DNA of 63,445 nucleotides from Dipetalonema caudispina (GCA_013365325.1 JABVXV010000348.1:1-63445), one strand, 5' to 3'; numbered from the stretch's first letter, positions 23,101-38,700 are shown. Numbers and translations are program-made. Notes: generated from the sequence alone by a model not told the origin.

Positions 23101-25345
23101 ATCTTGATATCTTTTGATAGCTGCTGCTCAGCATTGTTCTATCGTTGATTGATGGATTTTAGAACTGTGAAAAATATTAACGGAAAAAAGCCCAATAGAC
23201 TTGTTTAGTTATAGTCAGTGATGGCAAATAGTCTGGCTCAAGAATCTCATGTGTAGTACCATACCGATGTATGAATGCTAGAAAGGCATTATTTATAACT
23301 TCAGATTGTTGTTGGAAGTTTAAATCCCAAGCCACTTCTCATTTTAACTTATCCAAATATCCTATGATAATCTTGCAAACTTCTAAAATTCTTCAAATTG
23401 TCCAAATTGCAAACCATATAGCGTGTCAAAAGGGCAAAGGCATCATTAGCACGAATGATAAATGGTAACGTGTGTTCCCACTCATTAATTTTAATTAAAA
23501 ATAAAAATCTGCCAGCCTTGTCGAATTTTCTTCGATTACATGACGAAAATAAAGTCCTTCAGTACGATTTCAGAGTAGAACTGATAAATCAGCACCAGTC
23601 CTATGACGGTGGTTCTGTGACAGTGATAATCAAATAGGTAAATAAACGTTATCTCGGCTTGTGTCTCATATGAATTAATTTAAATTCACGTACTTCATGC
23701 CACCTCCAATCTCCTATCTTTTGTTTGTGACTCCATCAGGTGAATGTTTATAACATATCAGCTAAGTGATGTAACTGAAAGAAACAGCAGTGATCTTAAA
23801 GCATTGACTTATGAACGAATTAATTAGATTATGCTAGGATTGTTCAGCTAGACTTAATTGATATGTTAGCCATAAATGCTAAACAATTTTAAAACAGTCT
23901 ATGCATGAAACTGTAACTATCTTCAGACAAGCTTAATATAATTAATGGAAAGAAGGAACCGATGGTGATGATGTCTACATTGCTTTGCCTCTTTTCTTTT
24001 TTTTTTTTTTTGAAGAAATTTTTTGCAGAAAACAAAAAAGTAACAAGAGGGAATTGTAAATGCATTATCAGTGGAACAGCTCCATTGCTGCATTGCTATA
24101 TTCTACAGCACTACAGCATCACTATCATCATCACAACCAACGTCCCTCCACTACATCATTGCAGACTTTCACCAAAATATCTTTAATTTCATTCCTCCTT
24201 CTATGTTGGAGAGTTTGTTCGCCTCTCTACGCCTGATTTGTCCCTCTTTTAGCCCATCTGTTACTAATTAATCGTATTTACACTAATCCATAGTTAAGAG
24301 GAAAATGAAAGAAACTTTATGAAGCTTCAGGTTATGCATGATACTCGGATCCGTTAATCATTTGTCCTGAATACTTCAGGTTCTACAGTTTCATTCTGCG
24401 TCTAATATTTCAGTGACTTTCTGTATATGTTTCCATTCATTCGCTTATTACTTTTACTTTATTTAATTGATCAAGCAGAAGCGGGAATTGTATGAGAGTA
24501 ACCGTGAAATGATTCTTGGTGAAAGAATCAAATGGGTATGCTCTGATATGTAGGTGGTCGAGTTCTTTTCCTTTTGAAATGGCAGAAAAGTGACATTACT
24601 GTTTATTGCCTAACAGCGATAGACAGGATCGCCACAAAAGTTGTTTTTTTTCGGATGCCTGTGATACTAACTTAATAATAATTCATTAAGACTTCTTAAT
24701 TTCACTTCTCCTTCTTCCACATCGTAAGGTTTCCTTTCCGCCGGCATCTTTTTGTTAACAATCCCATACACTCTTAATAAAATTTCCGTTACTTCGCACA
24801 TCTATGTGAGTGATATGATGTGAGATGAGTTAGAATTTGATATTAAATCTTAATTTGAACAACTGTTGAAGTTCTTCTTTTAAAACATGAAATATCTAAT
24901 TTCATTTCCGTTTCAAGACAGGCTATGGAACATATAAGCTAGGCATCCTTTAAAGCTCGAAAAGAACTTTTTCTTTTTCTTAGTTCAAAATAATAAACGA
25001 AAAAAAAAAGGAAGCAGTCGACAAGGCTAACATTAAGAAACATCATCATCATTATCCCTCAGCGCCTCTCAGTCCATTCAACAAAAATCACTTCGTAGTC
25101 AACAAGTAGTATTTCTTCATTAGAAAAATTCATTCAATTATTAAAACGAAATTCGTTGTGAAATGAGAAACAACAACTCGCAGCAATAGTATGTTGTGTA
25201 GTGAATGGGGATGAGTAAGAGAAAGGCGGGCAGGTAGAAACAGGTAAGTAGGATAGTTTTGGGTCTCTTTCACTCATTCCTCCTTTTCATTTTTAAATGC
25301 TTTCCTCTATCTCTCCCCTCAAGATACTACTATTACTATCATTAC

Positions 25346-25369
25346 GTTGTTGTTGTTGTTGTTGTTGTT
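25346..25369. repeat. (GTT)8 microsatellite
   Basis: Eight perfect GTT units, in a non-genic region. Confidence 0.9.
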
Positions 25370-28300
25370 ATTGATCATTCTTCGTCGTCAATCGTTGTTC
25401 CACTTCCTTGCCTTTATTCATCACAACATTTCTTTGCATTTCTTCTTTAAGATTTCGCTCACTTTCCCTTTCGGGCATTTTAGCCCACCCGAAATTGTTC
25501 CATCAATTTATTACATCACTTCTAGGTCTCATTCAGAAAGAGGGAGGAAGTAGAAACATCTTGAACTATTCTTCTGGATAAGCCATTCATTTGGTTTTGA
25601 CGACATTTTACTGTAAAAACAAATTTCGATTTGCTTTGTTCACCAACTATTATTATCGTTACTGCAACTATTTAAAATTTGTCTATAAAGTGAAGTTTGT
25701 TGGTATTTCACAAAATATCCGAGAATTATGGTTCACAAAAAGCAGTCTTCATGGAAAAAGGTTAGAGCACTTGAAATTTAGATCAAATTACTGCTAATTT
25801 AAATCAGTTAAACTGCATTCTGTCGGAATCAGTCAGAATTTATGCAATTAGCGATTGTGAAAAAAGTATCATTGAAACTATTTTTAATTAACATGGACTT
25901 AAAAAAAGCGCAATGAGTTCGGAAGTCTTAAGAGAAAGAGGCATTTTTGCCCTAATCAAAACAATTTCAAGTTTTATTCTGCTCTCGATTGGTCAATTTT
26001 GTACCCCAATGTATTTTGTACCCAGTATACTCATGTATTGAGTTTTCCATTTTCATTTTATTCATATCAGTTTAAATTCTCTAAAACAGTTTTACGTGCA
26101 TCACATTACCGCACAGTTTCTGCCATATGCCATTCAGAAGAGTAAAGAAGAATTCTTAAATATTTTTAATTTTCTCATGAATATTATAAATAATCTACGC
26201 TTTTATAAGACAAGAAATAAACTTTAGTTATATTCTAATTGGTTGTTAATATTCTTTCATTATTTACCCCACAAATTGTTTTCACTTTTAATTCGCTTCT
26301 TAACCTAAAAGTTCATGCAAACAAATTTTTTGATTCTTTGCAGCATGAAATGTATAAGGAGATTATCCCTTATATATGATTTTCTTAATGTAATAATTTT
26401 TAAATTAGCAGTTTAAACTTAGCGATCGGTTGTTTTTGTTTTTTGGCAAAAGAACGATTTCCTGAAATTATGCGCACGCTTTTGATAAGTGGTAGTACTT
26501 TATTGTCAGAGAAAAGCTTTAGTTGTCAAGAATTGCCAGGCCTTAAAATTTTCCAACTCGTGTGAAGTATTCTGTTGATGCCTCTTTAATGTATCATTAT
26601 TATTTCGAACTTCTTGAGGAAAAAACTACATTGCTTTTACCATTATGGATCTAATAATTGCGAGAGAACAAGCAGTCTTATAAGAATTCATCCATAAAAT
26701 AAAATTTTGAAGGGAAATAGAAGGGAAAAAATTTTTTTCTAGGCTCATCTAATATTAATCTAATTTTACTTTCTAAAGTGTTGAAAATGAAATGCCATCA
26801 TCATTTACTGTTTTACCTCTAAATTTTAACCTTTCCAACGACTTCCTCATCAAATTTTAATCTTCTCAGAAATCCTGTAGTTGGTTGAATAGAAATCATT
26901 TGTCATTAGGATGATCAGAGTGCAGTTTTCGTTTTCACTTCGATCTCTATCAGAAACGTTGCAAGCAAAAAACTTTTGCTTAACCTAATCTCTTGGTCAT
27001 AAGAATATTTTGGCAATAATTTTAAAAAGTTTAAGGAGAAACGAGTACGAAGTTTTCTCATCATCATCAGTTTATACAAATTAAATGATCTGGTCTAGAA
27101 TAGTCTAGATCCAAACTTAGAACATAACTTTCTCCAAATCGTGAAATTACGATACCTCTAAAAGCTTGTTCTGCTTCTTAAAATTTCCTTCCTGATATCT
27201 ATTAGCTTCATACAAAGTAAAATCTCAAAAAAGGATAGCTCGATATAACTCTGTATTAGCTCATCTAAATAGTCGATTAATTAATTTAGTCTTTCAAGGT
27301 TATTTATTTGATTGCATTTTCTTTCATAAATTTCACATCGGTAACTGTAGAAAGAAATAGCTTGACTGAATTACATATGTGCATATTAAAACATATGTGT
27401 AACACCTGGTTTTATCAAAATGTTGATATTTCGATCTGCAAAAGAAAAATTATTACGCTTGTCTTACCGGATATGGCGCAACATTTTATGATTATTTTTT
27501 TTTTTTTTTTTTTTTTTAAGGAACAGTTGGAAACACGTTTTTCGTTTTAAAGTTAGGTGTAAATAATTCTTACTTTAAATTTTCAAATGCTAAAGCCTTC
27601 ACATTCACTAATTCCTATTTGTAGAAAATGAAGATTCAATGATAAGAAAGTTATTTCCATGTAAAAATAACGATTACTTCTGATACAGGAGTAAAATTTG
27701 TATTCTCTTTCTCCAAAAAAAAAAATCCAAATTTCGTTTCCTATTTTTATTGCTACAAGCTTCAGAAATGAAATGGAATAAAAATTATTGCCATGTACTT
27801 AGAAGAAAAAAAAAGATATGAAAATCAGCGACGGTACTTCTATTATCGGATTCAATAATATATTTATTCTATGTTAGACAACATTGGTAGCAATTCGATC
27901 ATTTTTTCTGCCCTTCAATTGTTCGATCTTTTTTGCTTTCTTAAAAGCATTATATTTTGCATTTGTGAATAGCTATCTATTTCTTATTCTTCCAGTATTG
28001 TTCACTCCCTATAAGTGTAACACTATCAAAAGTATCAATTTCAACTTGCTACAAAATCGAATATACTGTAAGCTTGCATACAATTGTTTAGAGTAAGATC
28101 AAAATGAAATTTAAAATGCTTTACAAAATGATTTATTCTCTACATATTTCTATTTAATTATTTAAATTTTAAGCTCAATTTTTTTCATTAAATACAAATT
28201 CAATCTCAAATCCTACGCTTGTATAAACCATAAAATTTTGTCAGATAAATTTAGAAATTTTATGTTGTAATGATTTTTTAAAAAGCTTTTTGGATTGATT

Positions 28301-28539
28301 TCGTCTTTCAACCGACATATTAATGTTTTCCATTGAGCAGCGACTTCTTCACTCATTCATTTGTCGCAACAAAAACTCATTCGTTGAAAATTAATCGAAA
28401 GTTTTGTAAGAATTTCCTTGTGAGAATAACATGACTAATGACTCGTTTCCCTTGTAAACATTATATGTCTTGTTTAATAAATGAACAGACAAAACAACAT
28501 TTAATCTGATCTTAGTGAAGTTTGAACAATCATTTTGCT

Positions 28540-28540
<1 letters not shown>

Positions 28541-28596
<56 letters not shown>
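28541..28596. repeat. (AG)28 microsatellite
   Basis: Twenty-eight uninterrupted AG units, followed by a short purine-rich tail. Length variation between isolates is likely. Confidence 0.97.
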
Positions 28597-28599
<3 letters not shown>

Positions 28600-31500
28600 G
28601 AGGAAAAAAAAAAGGAAAAAAGAAAGAAGCTATGAAATTCATCAACATATCATTCATTTTATGGCTGTGTTAGTTGTTGTTTTTTGCGCTCGAACAATGA
28701 TGACAGCAATTGTATTGCTATGTCACTTACTTTCTTTTCTATCAATTATCAATGATAGAATGATAATCAATGGTACCACTCTATTACTTTTCCTAATTGA
28801 ATTTACTTCCACTTTATTCGGCTTTTTTTTCCAAACAAAACGAATCTCTTTAATTACTTCATTGTTTAATTACCTTGTCCATTAGCGTTAACATTGTAAT
28901 TGCACGCTTTACAAAGTAATCATTGATGTGAGGTTTTTTAAATCCGTCAATTAATGATAAATTTGTTGATAGTTTCAAAATTTTCAGCGAAGAAATATTT
29001 AGTATCCACTTTTTTATATTTTCAATTTATCAATTACTTGCCAAATTTTTTGTTTTCTTTTTTCCAATTCTTAAATATGGAAAATTTCACTTTATAATGA
29101 TAATGATAATAATAAAGTATTCATGTTCAATAAAATAAAACGAAAAAAAAAAAAATGTGAAAGAGGCGAAACGGACAGTTGAGCATAATATTGAGAGATA
29201 ACATTTATTAGTTTTTAATAAAGACTTTATGGGGAATCATACATCACAGTTTTTCATCACAAAGGCCATTAAATGCTGAAATTATTGCTTATATTATTGT
29301 GCTATGGATTTGTTTAACGAACAAACTTTTCTGCACGCCTCTTTACAACTCGTTAAAAAACATGCCAATACTGTCTGTTGTAATGAATCCCTTAACTTTC
29401 CCATTTTATTTTTTGCATAATTTTCAAAAATTCAATTTCCACTTTCTCAATTCCTGTCCCATTTACAACAAAATATTTTAGTTTTATAACTCTGATAACT
29501 TTTAAGAACAACTAATTAGTCTAGGTATATGTGAGAGATTTTGAATAGAAATTAAATCAAACAAAATGAAATAAAAAAGTTTTTGTTACAGAAAGTTTAT
29601 TGAGAAGATAAAGAATAAAAGGAATTTTTCGTCAATGTTTTTTTTTTTTTCTCCTTTATGAAACTGACATCATACCGAACAATTTAATTAGTTAGTGAAC
29701 GTAATAGGCATATGTTTTTCATTGCAAAATTTTCAAGAAAATGGATAAATTTATAAAAGAATCATTACTTGAAGAAGCATTTTTGAAGTCTTAAAGAATT
29801 CTAAATATTTTAAAAAAGTTTCATCCGTAAATTAAAGATAGTTTTTTAATTACATATGCAACTATGACCACTAAATAAGATTTTGAAGTAGACTAGGAAT
29901 AGCGCAATAAGTTATCAATATTTATTACATTCCAGAATCCTGTTTTATACTAGAAGGAACTGGAATCTAAACAAAAATATATAAATCACTAGAAATTTAC
30001 CTGGAAAAACGATTTAAAGAATTCAACAAAATTTCGTTGCAGAGTCTTTTTTGATGGTTAAATTTGATATCTTGGAATTGGCAATTTGTTAGAATCATTT
30101 TCATCTACTTCCGTTTTATCGCAGACACATAGTCTCCTATTTTTATTACTGTTATGAATATTTTATTTGATGATCAAACGTAACGTATATAAATCAATAA
30201 GCGAGCAAATGTCTGATCGATCTTTTATTCTCTTTTTTTTTTATACGAAACTTTCCTTCCTTGGACACTTGTTTATTTTAGACATTTATGTTCATCGTTG
30301 GACTAAACTTTTATTTTTCATACATTTATAGCAAAATTTATTAGTATTAAAATTAAACCTATTGATGATAGAATGAAATCAATTGCCTTCCATAGTTTCA
30401 TTGAAATCATTCCACAGCAGAAAACACCCAACTCGGTTTCCACATAATTTATTCAATTTTTTTTTTCCAGCTCAAATCATTTTGTTTAATCATTCAACTC
30501 ATAGTTCTGTCCGATTGATTTTTTTTGTTAAACACTGAATTGCAAAACTCCCAGAAAATATGACATGCCAAATTTATCGCGATGTGAGAGGGCATGGCAT
30601 ATATTCTGGAATTCCGAGCAAGTTGAAAAGATGTTGTTGCAAATTCGCCGGCTTAAACTATTGATAACCCATTCAGGTTAAAGGTGTAAATCAAAGGCTG
30701 GCAATTATAAGTCTCTTTTGAAAGAAAGAGGGAGAGAGAAGAAAAGAGTTCGTTATATTTGACCTTGATCTGATCGTTAGAAAACGTCCGATCTGTTTGT
30801 CATCTCTTATAGGCATGTTGCAATCTAGTTAAAAAGTTCTAATAAATTTGTACTTCACAGATAATAATTACATTTAGAAAACTATACTCAAAGTGAAATT
30901 CTATTCAATTTGCTGTACTTTTTTAGGAAAGTAGAGAGTTTGAGAAAGGTTATTCTGTTGGGGTAAAAATGAAAGTGATGACTCATGTTGACTCATTTTT
31001 CTCTCTGGAGAGAAATGTAATGTATTCTTTTAGAGTAAATGATTTATATGGGGCAATTATTAATCTAAGCATTCATATTTTATGCAAATAAATGTCTGAA
31101 TCTAAATAAGGACTGTTAGCTTTAAATTGTCTTTCATAATTTCAAAAAAATCTTTTAACTGAATCGCTTTAATCTAATTGAATTTATAATGATCGATTTT
31201 ACTGCTGATAGTCTTAAAAACCCTTTAAATTAATTAATAGACGATAATAATAGACAACGATATGAAAAAAGAATGATTAACAAAAACATTCATGCCATTG
31301 ATAATTCGATCATCGTATGGATATGGTCGTTAATTTAAGATGAAAATTTATTTTATTCTTCCGCTCTTCGATTGAATAAATGTCTTCCCTACTAAACAGA
31401 TCACTGAACTAATCAATTTTCAACATATGGTGAAGTGGGCAATGAAATTTATTCATTAAAACATTTTAGGATAGTTTTGCTTTACTTTCTATAATTCCGG

Positions 31501-34500
31501 AAGGTGAACTTTATGTAAGATTAGAAAGGGGAAGAAATAGTTGAAAAGAAGCGTTAACATTCTCCATTGACATTGACCTTTAAATTTCGGATGCTCTAAA
31601 GTTGCTGTTGTTGATAAGTTAAGCTACGCCGATCGTCAATGATAAATTACAATCCACATATAAAAAAAACTCACTCACTCAAGCGTTCCCTTCAATTCTA
31701 ATTATAACAATTGCTGCAGCAGCAATATCTTCAACTTTACATCAGTTTTGTTATTATTCCTCTTCCTTCCACTCTTTTTCTCTTTTATTCATCTTTATCC
31801 AAGCATTTCTTTCTTGCATATTCCCTCTTAATTAAATTTCATTTACGTAACGAAAATTGCAGTCCACTTTTTTAAGGGTTGAATTGAAAAATAATTATGG
31901 ATAGCTTCTATTTTTCACTCGAACAAATTGTTCATGTCATAAAACAGAGCCCTCATGCACATATTGGCATTTATATCATCCAAATAATTATTCATTCACC
32001 ATATCGATTTGAAATAAAAGAAAGAATGTCTTCCTGTTATAATAAACAATCGACACTACTGTAGTTGAATAATGTTCGGTTGGGTCATCATTCCCTCAAT
32101 TTTAATGCTTGATGATTTCTTTTTTTTTGATTAGAATTTTTAGCTAGCATTCGATTGATGTCTTAGATGTGCTTGATGAAGGAATGATTTTTGAAGTTTT
32201 GTTGAAATTTTGATATAAAAAGGTTATTTTACTGACAAGTTGAAATTTGCTTTAGGATTGGATTAATCAAGACATGAGAAAAGACCAATTTAGAATAGGA
32301 GGTCTTTTTCAGGTATTTTAATTAAATCAGAAATACTGGTTGTAATTATTAACATTACTGCCATATTTATTTGTCGAGATTTAAAAGAATCTAAATTGTG
32401 GAATATTAATTCGAATTTATAAATTATACGTAAAAATTGAGTAGCGTTTCAATTATAACTGTCAAATATTAATTCTCTACTATCTGAAATATGCACTTAC
32501 TCTCCGTTAGACTAATAAGCAAGTTTTGATAAGTAGAAGCGGTAGTAAAGTTGTTTGTACCTTAAGTTAAAACTCTTAAAAATTGTTTTTCTTCTTTTGT
32601 TTCATGAATTTTTGACGAAACTAACAATTCATTTGCTTTGCATTGGCAGTTTATATGTTTGTAAAAATCATCATTTTCTTAAATAACCTTTCCTAATCTT
32701 TGTTCCTCAAATTTAATTTAAGCAGTTCAAGTCGAAAAGCGCATATAATTCCTATTTCATTGATAATGGCAGATTCAGAACTGAAATGCTGACTTTCCCA
32801 CCAGTCATTTTATCTCGAAAACTTTGGTTTTTTCTCATTTTTATTGTTTAACTGAATTCCGTAGCTATTTGTAAAGTTATTTGTTAAATTTATTAAATTT
32901 TCAGTTTCAAGTCCCACTCATAACTCCAATTTATTCGGATGCAATCCAGAAAACTTGTTGTGCATTACAAAATATTGTACTTTACTTATTTGATTTTCCA
33001 AATTGGACAATTTGAATAATTATGTCTCGCATAAAGGAATTTCGGTTTTCCCTGATGTGTAATTGTGTTTTTAAATTTCTATATAAGAAGTAGCCATTCA
33101 ATTGAGAGTTACTTTCTGGAATCTTATCAAGATGTTACCGAAAAAGATAAAACTATCGTACTAAGCTTGCTTATTTATTTTACGTAAAAAGTTAGAGAGT
33201 TCCTGTCAAAGTTAAATAGTTTCTTTTATGAGAGAACTGAAAGTAATTACAATCCGGTTTTGCGTTTTATGTTTAAAACCGAGTTATTTTGTCGTATCCT
33301 GAAAATTACTCAGCTAACGCTATATTAAGAGCAGTAATCCTCTGTAAGTTATAGGAAACAATATAGAAGCGATACGTTGATCAAAAATGAAGTACTTTAG
33401 CTGATAAAGCAGTAAACATGAATACAATGGGTGTGGTGCTGTTTGCTATTATTATTTTCAGTTCGACCATGTTTTTAAACACGAGTACTTTTTTGATCGG
33501 TGAAAAGTGGCATTTTTTATTTTGTGTATCTTTGTGTGTGGATGGTTTGCAACGCTGTTGTACACATTGCTTGAAAGTGTGATTAAATGACATTACGCTT
33601 CACAGGTAAACTGATTTCGTTCTGAAAATTCCAGAGATTTCAAAAAAAATGACTGAATTCTATGTGTATATGATCACGTGCAAAAGCTGCTTGAACTGTC
33701 ACTTTTTCTTCACTTCGATCAAAATTCATAAAAAATTTTATTCTGACTCTCTCATCTATTTGTTATCGTTTTTATTCGTTTCCACCGGAATTCCTCCGTC
33801 TGTTCTCGCAAATTATTATTGCATTGCCGAATAAATTAGCCTGAACATAGCTAATCTTTTGAATTTCGATTCATTTTAAAAGTCATAAGAAACCAACTAC
33901 CCGTTGGAAAAATTTCTTACCTCATTCAATTCATTACAGTACTCTATTTCATTTCTAACTCGAAACCTGCTACTTCTCGTAATAGTCACTAATTAATGAT
34001 TTCTCTCTTCATCGGATAATTATTTATTTGAGTTCTGTCGAAAATGTATAAACTGAGAAGGATAGATAGATATTGAAATGGATCAATTCATGATCTATAC
34101 AACTAGTTCCTCTTTTTCATTTTGTTTTTGTTTTTGCTTTGTGACACTGCTTAATGTTTAATGAAACAAACGAGAATAATTTGACAGAAATCATCTGACC
34201 GGAATTTCAATTTTTTTTTTTTGTTATTCCCTTTGCTACGTTATTGTTTGGGTTGTAATGTTAGTTTTATTTATAAATTTTATAACGTATTTGTTCGTTA
34301 TTTTAACTCCGAAATTTCGAGCTGAAATTGAAATCAAAAATTGAGGACTGAATCATTTTGTAAAATATGGATAAATATGTAAGAAATATGTAATACTCTA
34401 TCGTGTGATTAGTATGCAAACTGAATGCATTTTAGAAAATCCATATGTAAACTAAGAACTTAATGAAATCAAAATTTTAGATAAAATTTAATTAAACTCA

Positions 34501-34906
34501 CATGAAAATCAACATTATTTTTGATATATGTATATAACCATTGCACTTTATAATGCCATCATCATTTATAGCGCCGTTATCACTGTTTACAATATATCTG
34601 TAAAGTAATATCATTTTTTAAAGACGAGAAAACAATTGAAGGGGAAAAAAAGAACAAAAAATTTTATGAAAATTGACGTTTGGGGAGCATTGATCTTTGC
34701 ATCGTTAGCTAAAAAAAAAAGAAAATCAGCTGTATAAAAAATAAATAAACGGGCATTATTATTATGACACCTGAAAATATTTAAACTGTGAACTTTTTTT
34801 CAAAAACTTCTAAGGAAAGCTACCTGTAATGTTTGTTCAGAAGCTATTGCTTTCTACCATAAATTATTACCTACAAAAAAGCACTAATATTCATTTTGGA
34901 TTCTCA

Positions 34907-35690
34907 TTATGCCCTGAATCGAACCAACAATTTATTTTTTAGGCATAGAATTGAAAAATAATGTTTGGAGTTCTTTACCGTCCTATCGATTGTGACGCCC
35001 CCTATGCTCCGGAATGTAACAATATGTGCCCGAAAGTGCCATTCTATCATCCAATCCTTATAATGCAAGTTGGCTTTCAGAAGAATATTTGGCTCGCTAT
35101 TTGCCTCTCCGCATAAAGTTCTCCTGCAGGACATTCCACCGTTTCATGAAGTAAAGTTCTTCAACATTTAAATAGAAATTATAGGCTCTTCTGACCGTTC
35201 ATTAGCAAAAGACGCATGAAGTACAAATGAGTGACCATTTGTTTGTCTTCCTTTGACAGAATTCTTCTGGAGACAGCAACTTCAATTAATCCTTCCTTCG
35301 ATGTGCTCAAACCTGCCACGTTTGCAATCAATGCATTTGTATAAATAAGGACGATGAAGACATCTATACGAGGAAGAGCGGGAAAGAACGCCTCAGAATA
35401 TTTGGTTTCTCACAGACAGATATTCTGAATATATTCTACCGAGAGGAGCGCCCCTTTTTACGTCTACCTTTTCCGGACAGGTTCATGTCTTTCTTGACGG
35501 ATGCAGCATTGCAGATGATGTTCTGTGATTATCAGTACATTATAAGTATACAATCAGTACGACAGCTGAGTACAACGTCTTTCTCGTCGTAGTACCCTCA
35601 GGGCTTCTTCCTCGCTGATCATTTGACACACGAATTGCACGATATTCTTCTCGATGAAATCTTCCCAAAAATTTGAACCGTCGCTGTTTA
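34907..35690 (-). other. GC-richer island with coding-like minus-strand frames, unidentified
   Basis: Base composition changes here: the segment is clearly richer in G and C than its flanks and lacks homopolymer runs. On the minus strand it holds several open frames: a 76-codon stop-to-stop frame at 35409-35179 (contains SKEGLIEVAVSRRILSKEDK), an overlapping frame with a CxxC pair (YLYKCIDCKRGRFEHIEGR), a frame near 35685-35556 (DFIEKNIVQFVCQMISEEEA), and one at 35134-34907. No single frame runs through and no ATG-led model fits. It may be a decayed gene, a transposon relic or an exon cluster of an unrecognised gene. Confidence 0.35.
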
Positions 35691-35698
35691 GAGATAAG

Positions 35699-35730
35699 GA
35701 GAGAGAGAGAGAGAGAAAGAAAGAAAGAGA
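35699..35730. repeat. GA-rich microsatellite
   Basis: GA repeats passing into AAAG units at the edge of the GC-richer island. Confidence 0.8.
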
Positions 35731-38700
35731 AACAAATGGTGATATCTTGAATTTGTCAGCAAATTTAGAATTATTCCTCGTTTTCTACTGTTACGACTAC
35801 TTACCACTCCTTCTCCTATCTTCTCCATCTCTTTGTAGTACCGTATAATTGCATTCCTCCTCATTTTCTTCACATCATCAAATTTTTCAAGTCAATCTTG
35901 GGAGTGTGGTGCTGACGATATTAGCAGTTAAATTTTAGGGCTTAATAAAATCTCATTTGAATTCAGTTACCAAAGATGAATTAGTCTCTGTCGTCCAAAA
36001 CTCAGAAAGACCACTGTGATTTCTTATCCTTCATACTTCCATTTATGATATTCTGGACTTACATATTCTAATACTTGAAAAAAAAAATAAAGGTTAAAAG
36101 TTAAGTGGATCGCTTTCCTCCTTATCTTTCTCTATCATCCAAAAATTATTACTATCAAAATAACAGTAACTTACAACACTGTTAAACTTTAACAAAATTT
36201 CCCATGTCTTACTGCATGAAGACCGGATGCTTGTCGTAATTTCACTCTTTTAAAAATATGATTAATATTCTCGCTAACCTATCTATGCTCACATGCCTAG
36301 TTCGCAGTGCCTGCGTTATTTTTTTCATTAATATGAAGTATCACTCTAATTCCTTAAGAGGTCAAAACAAAGATTTCACTTTGTTTTGTCCTCTTCTTGG
36401 CCTAAATTTAATGATCAGTCCTCACTTTCTGAGCCATAGTAGTAAATCTTAGCTTCCTATGATCTCATTTCCCAGTCCTATTTACCTGTTTTCACACTCG
36501 CTCATATGTTACAAGCGGTATTTGTTTTGCATGACAATAAAATAAATGATTTAATATTGAGTGAAATGAAAAATAATAAGTTTCTTCTGTAAATAATTCA
36601 AAAAAATAAATTTTCTTTGTCCGTCAATCATTCATTCATTTTTAGTTCATCTCGGAAGTACTCATTTTTCCTCATCTCATCACATCATCTTTTTATTCTA
36701 ACAAACAATTTATGAGCTTTAAATCGCTTTATTGAAATCATTGATATGACAATAAACAGTCGGAGGTAAATTTGGGTTTCTTCATTTTTTTTCAATGATA
36801 TTGACTAAAAAATAAGTTCCTGAAATTTATTTTAAAAAAAGTTAGTAAGAAGAAAATATACTTTTAGAGATTCACTTGTGAAAAGTTCAATTTCTTTTCG
36901 TTCACGAAGAATATTCTGACAAATTGATCTTTCCATATAGTTTGCCTAGTAAGAAGGTATGATATCAGGTATTATTTTTTCCCGTAGTGAAATATTTTCT
37001 GACCAGTAAACAATTTTAGCCACAGGCAAGTTTTATTTCACTGTTATTATGGAAATCGGTCAAGCATTGAAAATAAAAAAAATTATTATTTACCTAACGG
37101 ACCGCAAATTCTCTCGCAAACTATTGAGAAACGTATGGAATGCTTCTCACATTTTCTTTATAATAATAAAAAGCAGGTAGTCAATTTTTTATAATAATGA
37201 AGAAAGGTAACAGATCAGATCCCTTTTTCGGAGTGGACGTTACCTTTATCATGGCCAAAATTTCTTCCTAACAAAAGTAGCCTTGGCTATGCTTACACGC
37301 TTATGTAATTCAGCATGTGTATTGTAAAATAATTCAACGGTATGTTTCCATATAATATGTTGATTTTAGTGGTCAAAATTAATTTAATTGAAATTAAAAA
37401 GCGCCAAGAAGTTTTTGAATACGCCAATCATTATCAGTTTGTATTGCAATGAAATGTTTTTCATGGGACAAAACTTTACGCACTTATTCTAATTTAGAGT
37501 TATGGGATGGTATAGTACTATGGAAATTGTTTGTTAATTTGATCTTTACTCTTGTTGAAAGTCTAACATAATTTGTTTTCAATTTTTTTTTTTTTTTTTT
37601 TTGTTCAAGTTCTGTAAGCAAAAAAAAAAAAAGAATACTGGCATTCTGCTGTACTCAACAATAATTATTGATTATCTCTTTATAATAATATTCCTTATAA
37701 TATAACTCTATTCTTAACATCTTTAAACGATCATCTGAAGAAGAGCAAAGTTATAGAATTATAATTTCTTTCTTTAACTTTGTTATCTTTTCACAAATGA
37801 CAATTTTCTACTTCTCGTTACTTTGTTCTCATCATCTTCGTCAGCAGCAATGACGAGGATATATATTGCAACGGTGATGATGATCTTGATGATAACAATG
37901 ACGATGAATATAAAAGTGACAGTGATGCTCTTAGATGTGAGAGATGCCTCTGATAACAACAAAACTGGGACGAACTATTAAAGAGTGAAGCTTTCAGTGT
38001 ACAAAATATTATTGTTTCAGTTTTGATCTGTCATTTTTTCAGGGAAATAATTGTTTTCTAACAATTTGTCTATTATTAACATATATTATTTGTTGTTGAT
38101 ACTATTTCCTAAGTATTATGCAATTGTTGCCCATTGAATGTTGATTGATAGAAATGTCATTTTGCTTGCTTATTGCATTTTTTTCATATTTCTACTTTTC
38201 TTTCTTCGTCCTCAATGCTTTGTAATTCAATTTGCATAAATTTTTTCTGTTCCTCTAACCACTTATCCGTTCAAAGTTACTATCACTTCTCAATTAATTG
38301 TAATATTGCCGAATCGATTCACGGATTGAAAGTAAGTGATGCAATACTTCTATCAGAAGAATTGTTTACAACTTTTGTTTCACTTATTCAACAATTATTT
38401 TTTGACATGGAACTTTTGCATTTTAGAATCTAATCGTATCAATGATGATTTGATAAGATATCAAATGTCCCTTTTCATATGTCAATGTAACCCCTGCGAT
38501 ACACAGGTGAGTAGAGATGTGTAAACCTGAGTGCTGATGACAACCCTAATATTTTTATTTTAGCAATCTGTGATGCTTTCTCGGAGCATTTTAAGGATGG
38601 TAATCACTTTGAACGATTATTAATACAGAGACAATAACCTTGCAAGTATTGCGTTCTGTTTCACTTTTTAATTTCAACTGAATTGATGTATAAATGTAAA

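Noticed and set aside
28535..28885. 116-codon frame starting in the AG repeat
   Set aside because: The first part is an Arg-Glu artefact of the (AG)28 microsatellite and the rest is low-complexity.
37860..37972. Acidic frame rich in Asp near 37.9 kb
   Set aside because: It comes from a degenerate GATGAT repeat; no start or splice context.
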